From assembly GCA_010672965.1 (NCBI GenBank), contig JAAHFN010000007.1:141145-205144 (forward strand): 64,000 nt of DNA. The letters run 5' to 3'. Under the pieces are notes generated by a model, which worked only from the letters and a program-made list of their open reading frames with translations, did no database searches and was not told the origin of the DNA. The first letter of the stretch is position 1. Each line of letters starts with the position of its first letter. The DNA comes from Oscillatoria sp. SIO1A7 (GTDB lineage: Bacteria; Cyanobacteriota; Cyanobacteriia; Cyanobacteriales; Laspinemataceae). The position numbers were made by a program, and so were the translations under genes. Below, in pieces: positions 9,701 through 16,408 of this stretch.

Positions 9701-10832
9701 AGAGGCAATACCTCTAACGGCTAATGGCAAAAGCGATCGCCGCGCCCTACCCGCACCGGATACCGACTATCTCTCTGAGTCTGCTAGCCTTATCCCGCCC
9801 CGCAGCAATACAGAATTGCAATTATCCCAAATTTGGTCGGAAGTTCTCAATGTCACTCCCGTGGGAGTCACCAACAATTTCTTTGACTTGGGCGGTCATT
9901 CCCTGTTAGCAGTCCGCTTGATGGCTCGCATCGAACGGCAGTTAGGAATACATCTACCTTTGGCAACTCTGTTTACAGAACCGACTATCGAAAGCCAAGC
10001 TAATCTGCTTTCTGCAAAGAGCGATGTCCGCTCCGATTCTCCCTTGGTTCCAATTCAAACTTCAGGAGATTTGCCGCCTTTGTTCTGCGTGCATCCGGTT
10101 GGCGGCAACGTTCTCTGTTATGCAGAGCTAGCCCGACATCTGGGCAACAATCAACCGCTTTATGGCTTGCAGTCTCTGGGATTATCTGGCGAAAAAGAAC
10201 CTTTGACCAAAATCGAGGAGATGGCGGCTATTTATATAGAAGCATTGCAGGAAATTCAGCCCGCCGGTCCGTATTATCTAGGCGGCTGGTCTATGGGCGG
10301 TATCGTTGCTTGGGAGATGGCGCGACAATTACAAGAAGTAGGTCTTGAGGTGGCGTTGCTTGCTTTAATCGATAGCTACGCACCCAACGCGATGTCCGAA
10401 CTAATAGATGAAGCAAGTTTGGCCAATTCTTTAGCTGCCGACTTGGGCGGGATGTTTGGAACCGAGCTGCCTATTTCAGCTAAGGATATCGAGCAACTCC
10501 AGCGGTCGGAACAGTTGCAGCATATCTTTGCTACAGCCAAGCGCCTTAATCTGTTGCCGCCAGAAGTTGGCATAGAGCAAATGCGCCAGTTGTTTGAAGT
10601 TTTTAAAGCTAACCGAGTTGCGATCGCCAACTATCAGCCCAAGCCTTATTCGGGTCGGGTTGCCCAGTTTTGTGCTAGCTCGCCGCAAGAAGACCGAGGC
10701 TTCCGTTCTTTAGCTACAGGGGAGTTGGAAACTTTTGTCATTCCCGGCGACCATTATGGGATGATGCTGCAGCCCCACGTCCGGGTTCTCGCCCAAAAGC
10801 TGGCAACTTTACTGAAGCAGTTACTATTCTAA
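3711..10832 (+). CDS. Two-module nonribosomal peptide synthetase: A-NMT-PCP-C-A(Thr)-PCP-TE
   Basis: About 2,373 residues from GTG 3711 (ATG at 3714 equally possible). Module 1 starts directly with an A domain (YTSGSTGKPKG near 182; NLYGPTE near 322). A SAM methyltransferase is inserted between A8 and A10 (LLEIGCGTGLLLF near 548), the usual place for N-methylation. A10 (PSGKIDRRALP) and a PCP (LGGDSIQ, Ser near 986) follow. Module 2 has a C domain (HHIITDGWS near 1187), an A domain (near 1663), a PCP (LGGHSLLAV near 2063) and a type I TE (GWSMGG near 2191, Asp in ALIDSYAP, His in GDHYGMM). A2 pocket residues read D-F-W-N-I-G-M-V-H, the established threonine code. A1 reads D-V-P-S-I-T-L-V-W, which I cannot assign. 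The expected product is a released N-methylated X-Thr dipeptide or an oligomer/lactone of it. The gene ends at a TAA into which a mobile repeat has inserted. Confidence 0.95.
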   Translation: MMLTEPESDRLLTSWNDTDADYPRGCIHQLFEAQAERTPEEVAVVFEEERLTYRELNERANQLARYLQGLGVEPEVLVGLCVERSLEMVVAMLGILKAGGAYVPLDPAYPAERLAFMLADANLSIAVTQEFLAAEQLNVATGDGDKNISFVCIDRDWESIGQQERTNPQSAINPENLAYIIYTSGSTGKPKGVQIDHSSVVNLLHSIVACPGLGKGDTTIAVTSISFDVSVPEIYGLLTVGGKVVIASREATKDPAQLMELLGKHSATVMSATPATWRMLLEAGCGDRLEMKIISTGERLPRDLADKLLEKSASLWNLYGPTEITVWATLYKVEAAEGTVAIGRPLANVKTYILDSNRELVPIGEPGELHIGGFGLARGYLNRPELTAEKFIANPFSTEPNSRLYKTGDKARYLPDGNIEYLGRIDDQVKVRGYRIELGEIEATLSQHPEVKQAVVAAREDVTNQKRLVAYIVPGSTAENPDREDTAKQTEQWQKIWDEAYIQPDEEQDASFHIGGWNDSYTGKDLDPEQVREWVEHTVDRILSLQPNRLLEIGCGTGLLLFRIAPKCQHYYATDLSGEAIRYLERQIGSLKGGNLELAQSVVLRQTPADGLAEIVKEPFDTAISNSVIQFFPNIDYLVKVIETAAYLLEPGGQIFLGDVLSLPLLEAFHTSVQLYQAPAELSVAQLRQRIGDRLAREQRLIIDPKFFFALKKHLPQISHVEIKLKRGYYQNELTRFRYDVVLHIGKTAPTATAPIYLNWQQDSLTVDAVRQQLLETAPEILVVAGVPNPRTWADLRAIELLASPECPKTVGELRQNISQAGIEPEDWWQLQSEVGYRINVTWSSNNGEAYYDVVFVRNGSNIIPDSSIVSSQEKELKRWSDYANQPYSGSKPNQLIPQLREFLREKLPEYMVPSAFVVLDELPLSPSGKIDRRALPAPDRSRPVLDVELVAPRTPTEEIIAGIWAEVLSLNELGVLDNFFMLGGDSIQATQVISRVRDAFGVELSLHRLFESPTVAELSETLSELASPFSRGTGGGSSRQKLAAIQPLPRSGDMPLSFAEQRLWFLDRLQEKSVAYNEIEALRLRGSLSVEGLQAALQEIVRRHESLRTNYQAVDGSPVRVIRPELDLQMSIVDLQNLPPEEKLSEVQRWGDRISGEPFDLANEPLARVTLLQLAADDYVLLLAMHHIITDGWSMGVFANELEAFYGAKVLGKPSPLAHLPIQYADFACWQRQPAIAEILSPQLSYWKQQLAGATPLLELPTDYPRPRVQTSRGSKEFFEFGSEFTERLKHLSRENGATLFMTLFATFSTLLYRLSGQPDIVVGTPIANRNRSEIEGAIGFFVNTLVLRTIVVGNPSFLELLQQVRQVSLDAYANQDFPFEQLVEALQPPRSLSHSPIFQVMFALQNAPRKPLELPGVSFNWLPLETAKAKFDLFLSMEETEAGLIGYWEYNRDLFEQSTIRRMMGHFQTLLGAILANPEARVGELPLLTAAERHQLLVEWNDTQAYPQDKCIHQLFEEQVERTPDAVAVVFEEERLTYRELNAKANQLAHYLKSLGVGPEVLVGICVERSIEMIVGLLGILKAGGAYVPFDSNSPAERLAFMLADAGISIIVTEEKLKSAIPSLPDVVICLDTDWQQKIALQAPSNPTGSVESSSLAYIIYTSGSTGKPKGVLTQHNNVTRLFAATQPWFSFNSSDVWTLFHSYAFDFTVWEIWGALLHGGTLVVVPYWVSRSPKDFYELLCLHKVTVLNQTPSAFRQLIQVEGSLETELPLHLRYVIFGGEALEIKSLEPWFERHGDSSPQVINMYGITETTVHVTYRPLTISDLNRNVSPIGSPIPDLQAYILDDRLQPVPIGVPGELHIGGAGLARGYLNRPELTEQKFIPNPFSDEPGERLYKTGDKARYLPDGNIEFIGRIDNQVKIRGFRIELGEIEATLAQHPEVREAVVIVREDSPGDKRLVAYIVPEAEEIAGSVLRGFLKSKLPDYMVPSAFVFLEAIPLTANGKSDRRALPAPDTDYLSESASLIPPRSNTELQLSQIWSEVLNVTPVGVTNNFFDLGGHSLLAVRLMARIERQLGIHLPLATLFTEPTIESQANLLSAKSDVRSDSPLVPIQTSGDLPPLFCVHPVGGNVLCYAELARHLGNNQPLYGLQSLGLSGEKEPLTKIEEMAAIYIEALQEIQPAGPYYLGGWSMGGIVAWEMARQLQEVGLEVALLALIDSYAPNAMSELIDEASLANSLAADLGGMFGTELPISAKDIEQLQRSEQLQHIFATAKRLNLLPPEVGIEQMRQLFEVFKANRVAIANYQPKPYSGRVAQFCASSPQEDRGFRSLATGELETFVIPGDHYGMMLQPHVRVLAQKLATLLKQLLF

Positions 10833-10951
10833 TATTAAACCCGGTTAATTACCGCTCAATTCCGTAGGGTCCTTCCGCCCTATGTCAACCGAGGCAGCCA
10901 TCACCACTCGGCTGCCCCTACAACTCTGTAACTGGTTAAACGGATTCGATC
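10833..10951. mobile_element. Family B miniature element, inserted at the NRPS stop codon
   Basis: The ends (TATTAAACCCGGTTAA left; GGTTAAACGGATTCGATC right) are the family B terminal inverted repeats, consensus TATCAAATCCGGTTAA. TAA flanks both sides (10830-10832 and 10952-10954), so the NRPS stop codon itself is the duplicated target. The interior contains GGCTGCCCCTACA, the uninterrupted counterpart of the group II intron site at 60069-62519. Confidence 0.8.
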
Positions 10952-10984
10952 TAATTACCACGGATACTTACAGGAAAAAGAAAA

Positions 10985-11782
10985 ATGTTACCTATTAAAG
11001 TTGTTTCAATTTTATCAGAAAACTCAGACGAAAACTGCCGACAAATCACCCAATATATTGGCAAGCAACTGGGCATTGCGACAGAGTTTCTCGATAACAT
11101 TCCCTGGCAGGAACGGCATAATATGCTGGACGCACAAGAAGTTCAACTAGGATGGGTTTGCGGAATAGACTATGTTCGTAAGATGGATAGTAAGCCTCCA
11201 TATGTTGAATTGGTAGCAGCTCCAGTCATGGAAAATCCAAGGTATCGGCAAAAGCCGATTTATTTTTCAGATGTGATTGTCCGTAGCGATCGCCAATACT
11301 ATAGTTTTGCAGATCTACGAGGCTTATCATGGGCTTATAACGATCCGGGTTCTCATTCAGGATACAATGTAGTTCAATATCATTTGGCAGAACTAGGTGA
11401 AACCCAAGGCTACTTTGGTCGCTTAATTCAAGCTGGAACTCACTTGCAAGCCATAGAAATGGTATTGGAAAATCGCGTTGATGGCGCTGCAATTGATAGT
11501 ATGGTGCTTGATGTAGAATTAAAGACTAAGCCTCAACTCCAATCGCAACTGCGGGTGATTGAAACCTTGGGGCCAAGTCCCATTCCCCCGTGGGTAGTCA
11601 CAAGAAATGTGCCATCAACATTACGCGAAGCTATTCGCAAGGTATTTTGGCATATGCACGAAACTGTAGAGGGTCGAGAAATCTTGAAACAAGGGCAGAT
11701 AATGAAGATGGTTCGGGTGGAGGATTTTAGTTACAATCTTGTTCGCGATATGCTGCGAGTAGCCGATCGCGTTAAATTGTAA
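10985..11782 (+). CDS. PhnD-like substrate-binding protein without signal peptide
   Basis: 265 residues with the periplasmic-binding-protein type 2 fold of the PhnD/SsuA group: VQLGWVCGIDYVRK, PIYFSDVIVRSDRQY, FADLRGLSWAYNDPGSHSGY and NRVDGAAIDSMVL match the ligand-clamp segments of that family. The N-terminus (MLPIKVVSILSENSD) has no hydrophobic signal or lipobox, so the protein is probably cytoplasmic. No ABC permease or ATPase gene lies nearby, so it is unlikely to be a classical transport receptor; a ligand-sensing or enzyme role is possible. It starts 152 bases after the NRPS, across a mobile repeat, so co-transcription is uncertain. Confidence 0.75.
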   Translation: MLPIKVVSILSENSDENCRQITQYIGKQLGIATEFLDNIPWQERHNMLDAQEVQLGWVCGIDYVRKMDSKPPYVELVAAPVMENPRYRQKPIYFSDVIVRSDRQYYSFADLRGLSWAYNDPGSHSGYNVVQYHLAELGETQGYFGRLIQAGTHLQAIEMVLENRVDGAAIDSMVLDVELKTKPQLQSQLRVIETLGPSPIPPWVVTRNVPSTLREAIRKVFWHMHETVEGREILKQGQIMKMVRVEDFSYNLVRDMLRVADRVKL

Positions 11783-11919
11783 GAGCCATTTCTCAAGTTG
11801 TAATAAACCAAAACGTAGGGGCGACAGCAACAACAGCAACTATCTCGGCTGTATAACGGTATTTTCCGTACTGGGATGCTTCGCCCCAAAAACCTCACAT
11901 CAATTTGAGAAACGCTATA
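11783..11919. mobile_element. Family A miniature element (left end worn)
   Basis: The right end TTTGAGAAACGCTA and the interior signatures CGTAGGGGCGACAG and GGGATGCTTCGCCCC identify family A, consensus ends TAGCGTTTCTCAAAT. The left end has drifted (GAGCCATTTCTCAA). It begins directly after the stop codon of the PhnD-like gene. Confidence 0.75.
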
Positions 11920-11973
11920 TTTAAAGACGGTAAACATTAGAGCAAGACGTTCGATTGAACCCAAGGATAAATT

Positions 11974-12411
11974 ATGACCCAAAGCACTGTAGAGAAAGAT
12001 GCAGTCAGTGCCAGAATATCCCGGATAGTCGAGGACTTGATAGAGAAGGAAAGCTAATTCCAGGAGAAACTAGACTTAGAGGAAATGGCAAGCTATAGCC
12101 TTTCTCAAATAAGTGTAATAAAATAAACGTAGGGGCGACAGCATCGCGAGCGACAATCTCGGCTGTGTAACGGTAATTACCGTATTGGGATGCTTCGCCC
12201 CAGACACCTTACAGCAATTTGAGAAACGCTATATATATCGGGCTTGGTAAAAGCGAAATTTAGCCCCGAGCAACTCCAAGCGATCGACGATGAAGACCTT
12301 GCTGGCCGACTGAGAAAAATAATGACAACCCACGCAGTGGCAGGGATGTTAGACGACTTCACGCCGGAGCAAATGGAAATATTCGACGCTGCTGTAGAGG
12401 GGAGATGGTAA
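11974..12411 (+). pseudogene. Antitoxin paralogue disrupted by a family A element
   Basis: Aligned with the intact antitoxin gene at 12479, this copy starts with a matching ATG (11974), has a nonsense codon in the KES-W segment (GAAAGCTAA near 12051), and is split at 12096-12231 by a family A element. The downstream half (12232-12411) resumes the same sequence through IFDAAVEGRW and ends at TAA. No toxin gene follows. It is a dead tandem duplicate. Confidence 0.85.
12096..12231. mobile_element. Family A miniature element inside the antitoxin paralogue
   Basis: The element runs TAGCCTTTCTCAAATAAGTG ... CAATTTGAGAAACGCTA and is flanked by TA (12094-12095 and 12232-12233). The intact paralogue has AGC-TA-TA-TA-TCC at this point. 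Removing the element plus one TA restores exactly that spacing, which establishes TA as the target duplication, as for IS630/Tc1-mariner type elements. Confidence 0.9.
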
Positions 12412-12478
12412 GTGTTAAAATAAATAAATGGACAAGCTCTGGCAAGAGCATGATACCCATTAAATTCAAGGAGGACTT

Positions 12479-12775
12479 ATGACTCAAGGCACTATAGAAA
12501 AAGATGCAGTCACCGCCAGGATATCCCGGTTAGTCGAGAATCTGATGGAGAAGGAAAGCTGGTTTCGGGAAAAGCTAGACCTAGAGGAAATGGTCAGCTA
12601 TATATCCGGCTTGGCAAAGGCGAAATTTAGCCCCGAGGAACTCCAAGCGATCGACGATGAGGACCTTACTGAGCGAATTGATAAAGTAATGGCGGTCCAC
12701 GCAGTCGGAGGTATGTTAGACGATTTAACGCCAGAGGAAATGGAAATATTTGATGCTGCTGTGGAGGGGAGATGA
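12479..12775 (+). CDS. Antitoxin of a VapC-type toxin-antitoxin pair
   Basis: 98 residues, acidic and helical (ISRLVENLMEKESWFREKLD; FSPEELQAIDDEDLTERIDK; LDDLTPEEMEIFDAAVEGR). I do not recognise a named DNA-binding fold. The role is inferred from the position: AAGGAGG at 12468-12474 precedes the start, and the stop overlaps the VapC start by four bases (12772-12775). Such acidic partners occlude the PIN active site. A dead tandem copy lies just upstream. Confidence 0.7.
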   Translation: MTQGTIEKDAVTARISRLVENLMEKESWFREKLDLEEMVSYISGLAKAKFSPEELQAIDDEDLTERIDKVMAVHAVGGMLDDLTPEEMEIFDAAVEGR

Positions 12776-13188
12776 TAAAAAAGGATTATCTGCTCGATAC
12801 AAACGTAGTTTCGGCTATTATCAAGAAAAACGAAATAGTGCAAAGGAAATTCGAGGACGTTTCTTTTGATAAAGGAGAGGTTTTTATTAGTGGCATAACC
12901 TACTACGAGGTCAAACGGGGTTTGATTGCTACCAATGCTACTAGGAAAATGGCTGAGTTTGAGAGAATTTGCAGGCGAACTCCGGTAATATTCTGGAACG
13001 ATATCGCTATTCTGGAGAAGGCCGCAGAAATCCATGCTTATTTAAAAAAGAGGGGGATGAGGCTGGAGGATGCAGATATTTTTATAGCTGCGATCGCCAT
13101 TGTTAGAGAGTTAGTTTTGGTTTCTCACGATTCGGATATGCTGCGAGTTCCAGAGCTGACTGTAGAAGACTGGCTGACAATGGCGTAA
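12772..13188 (+). CDS. vapC: VapC-family PIN-domain ribonuclease toxin
   Basis: 138 residues, the usual VapC length. The PIN acidic residues are visible: Asp8 in YLLDTNVVS, Glu45 in SGITYYEVKRG, Asp100 and Asp102 in RLEDADIFIAA, and the final Asp in LVSHDSDML. PIN toxins cleave RNA with Mg2+, and the upstream antitoxin blocks the site. The start is translationally coupled to the antitoxin stop. The gene looks intact. Confidence 0.9.
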   Translation: MIKKDYLLDTNVVSAIIKKNEIVQRKFEDVSFDKGEVFISGITYYEVKRGLIATNATRKMAEFERICRRTPVIFWNDIAILEKAAEIHAYLKKRGMRLEDADIFIAAIAIVRELVLVSHDSDMLRVPELTVEDWLTMA

Positions 13189-13189
13189 T

Positions 13190-13353
13190 GAGGCGATAAG
13201 TTTTTTAGCCCCAATAACTCCTCATACTCCTCTCGTGTCAGAGTCAGAGCTTCTCGTTTGGTTCGCAATGTTAATTCTTCCAATTTCGGCAAAATCGATA
13301 GCTTGGAGCAAGTCGGAGACGGACAACTGAGCTTCTACCGTTACTTTTGGCAT
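13190..13353 (-). pseudogene. Decayed small cyanobacterial gene
   Basis: From the ATG complement at 13353 one frame reads MPKVTVEAQLSVSDLLQAID, a start seen in short cyanobacterial proteins. A second frame then reads EELTLRTKREALTLTREEYEELL. The two are out of phase, so a deletion or frameshift joins them near 13275. The family function is unknown to me; adjacency to a toxin-antitoxin pair is suggestive only. Confidence 0.45.
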
Positions 13354-13494
13354 TGTTTGGGTTCCAATGCTTGATTATTTTCTTTAATTCTACTCATAGC
13401 CCAGAGTTTAGAGTTGGCAAATTGGCCTCGGGCAGGCATCTCGCTTCTTGCCAGTCCCGGCAGCCAGCCAATATCGCTAAAAAAATTAGACCCG

Positions 13495-13526
13495 GTGTAG
13501 GGGCGTTTCGCGAAACGCCCCTACAC
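13495..13526. repeat. 32-bp perfect palindrome
   Basis: Two exact 16-base arms are centred on TTTCGCGAAA, with GTGTAGGGGCG at one end and its complement at the other. It lies between the VapC region and the next gene and could be an extrusion or terminator structure. Confidence 0.85.
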
Positions 13527-13568
13527 TGGGGATCGATGACTTCTAGGGAAAGCGGCTATTGAGCCTGG

Positions 13569-13892
13569 TTAGGCTTCGTCTTCGGGCGGCCTCAAGCGTT
13601 GAACCTCTTCCTGCAGTAGTTGATTTTCGGCGCGGAGCTTTTGGATCTCTCGATCGCTTTGCTCTTGCGATAATCGCATTTCGATGCGGAGCAGCCCCAT
13701 TTCGGTGCGGAGCCCTCGGATCTCTCGCTTGTCTTGCGAGTTTCGATGGACCTCGAAGCCAAGATCGACGCTATAGGCAACAATCGCCGTTACTCCAGCA
13801 AGAGAACCCGTTGAGGGTACGAGGAGCAATGTTGCTAAAATGAATACCAACGTTGGCACCAAAAAGCTCCAATGCGGATTATACTTAGACAT
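13569..13892 (-). CDS. Small membrane protein with C-terminal coiled coil
   Basis: About 107 residues from ATG 13892 (an in-frame upstream start at 13916 is less likely). Two hydrophobic segments (SFLVPTLVFILATLLLVP; TGSLAGVTAIVAYSVDLGF) are followed by a long charged heptad region (REIRGLRTEMGLLRIEMRL; EIQKLRAENQLLQEEVQRLR) that should form a coiled coil. I do not recognise a family. It resembles small inner-membrane scaffolding proteins; function unknown. Confidence 0.55.
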   Translation of the reverse strand: MSKYNPHWSFLVPTLVFILATLLLVPSTGSLAGVTAIVAYSVDLGFEVHRNSQDKREIRGLRTEMGLLRIEMRLSQEQSDREIQKLRAENQLLQEEVQRLRPPEDEA

Positions 13893-13960
13893 GTGTGATG
13901 TGGGTATGCTACCCACGGAAAAACGATAAATTAGTTTTTCGGTTGCCGCCGAAAAACAGC

Positions 13961-14000
13961 AGAGGTTAAGAGTGCTGCGATCGCAGCACTCTTAACCTCT
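13961..14000. repeat. 40-bp perfect palindrome centred on HIP1
   Basis: Arms of 20 bases (AGAGGTTAAGAGTGCTGCGA and its exact complement) meet inside GCGATCGC. It lies upstream of the small membrane protein gene. The rest of 13893-14302 holds nothing else I can recognise. Confidence 0.9.
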
Positions 14001-14302
14001 TCCATTTTGGCGCAGTCTTGCAGCTTTTAGCGGTAATATGCTGCCTCAGCATCTCGAAACGAGAAACAACTCTCGACGATTCTGAAACCGATACAAACAA
14101 GTTATAAAAAAGCAAGCCTAACCTCCCGTACTATGTTTCCTGTAGCTTAACCTTGTAAACGGCTCTCCTGTAGCTGCGCTTTATTCGTTAGATTTATTTA
14201 TCCTTGTTTTACCATAACTACAGGACAGCCAAAGACACAACATTTATGCCACCACATCCGTAACAAAAAGTCGTATTATATGCCATAACTCAATTAAAAA
14301 TT

Positions 14303-14827
14303 TCAAGATAGAATACCCTTTCTTTTAAGGGAGGCTTGTAGGGAGGAACGAACGACAGAGCCCCCAGAGCCAAGGCTCTCTTCGCTTCGAGCGCGTTCAG
14401 CATTTAGACTAATATGACTCAGAGGCTGCTTTGGAGGGGAAGACGAACTCGAATGCAGATATTCGCATTGCTTGGTTGCGCCGTCTGCCCTTACCGCTCT
14501 TACATCAGAACTCAGATTCTGACTTTTTTTTACAAAAAAAGCCTTAAATCTCTTCCGTTTATTTGCTTCTTCGTCTATGCTAACTTCTGACATTTTTTCT
14601 GTCATTTCTGGTGGTGACTCTAAAGGTGTTTTTTTATAGATACTGCCCAAATGATCGTTTGCTTTATCTCCGTGTTTTATTACCTCTAACGTAGAGTATC
14701 CGTGAATGGGCAATTGACTATTACTTCTCTTGTAGTCAGCACTAGACTCAGTAGGATAAAGTTGCTGAGGTTGGCCATCTAGAGACTGTCGCTCTCTTTC
14801 TATGCTGTCATCCTGTTGGTCTTTCAT
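14303..14827 (-). CDS. Hypothetical polar, serine-rich protein
   Basis: 174 residues, highly polar and low in hydrophobics, so probably disordered. A basic patch (EEANKRKRFKAFFVKKSQN, about residues 86-104) and a serine run (HSSSSSPPK) stand out. No family was recognised. A good ribosome binding site (AGGAGT) precedes the ATG. It lies 30 bases downstream of the ribbon-helix-helix gene and probably shares its transcript. No enzyme or toxin motif is visible. Confidence 0.5.
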   Translation of the reverse strand: MKDQQDDSIERERQSLDGQPQQLYPTESSADYKRSNSQLPIHGYSTLEVIKHGDKANDHLGSIYKKTPLESPPEMTEKMSEVSIDEEANKRKRFKAFFVKKSQNLSSDVRAVRADGATKQCEYLHSSSSSPPKQPLSHISLNAERARSEESLGSGGSVVRSSLQASLKRKGILS

Positions 14828-14857
14828 TATTAGTCACTCCTAGTGAAAAGCTATTAG

Positions 14858-15145
14858 TTAGCGCAGCATATACCATTGACCATCTTGCTTCATATATATT
14901 TCTGCTCCATCCTTCAGCTTCTCTTGTATGTAATAGTCTCTTGCCAGCGATCGGCGCACTGCTTCTGTTAGAGAAATTCCATAGGAATCCATTTGATACT
15001 GCAAATGGTCTAGCAGCTCCTGGGTCAAAGCTATAGAGAACCTCTTGGAGATCTGTCCAGGGGATCCTTTTTCTTTAAGGGCAACCTCTACCATAGGAGG
15101 TTTATGCTTTAAATGAATTTTTTCAAAAGGTTGTCGATCTTTCAC
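14858..15145 (-). CDS. Ribbon-helix-helix (CopG/Arc-type) DNA-binding protein
   Basis: 95 residues. The central KRFSIALTQELLDHLQYQMD followed by GISLTEAVRRSLARDYYIQE has the strand-helix-helix layout of ribbon-helix-helix regulators, with a 30-residue basic N-terminal extension. The start is GTG at 15145, since the ATG just before it (ATGTGA) is immediately closed. GGAGG lies about 9 bases upstream. It is the first gene of a two-gene unit and may regulate it. No adjacent toxin was recognised. Confidence 0.65.
   Translation of the reverse strand: MKDRQPFEKIHLKHKPPMVEVALKEKGSPGQISKRFSIALTQELLDHLQYQMDSYGISLTEAVRRSLARDYYIQEKLKDGAEIYMKQDGQWYMLR

Positions 15146-16408
<1,263 letters not shown>

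Noticed and set aside
14303-15145. Calling the ribbon-helix-helix pair a toxin-antitoxin system
   Set aside because: The second protein has no toxin fold and is longer and more disordered than known toxins.
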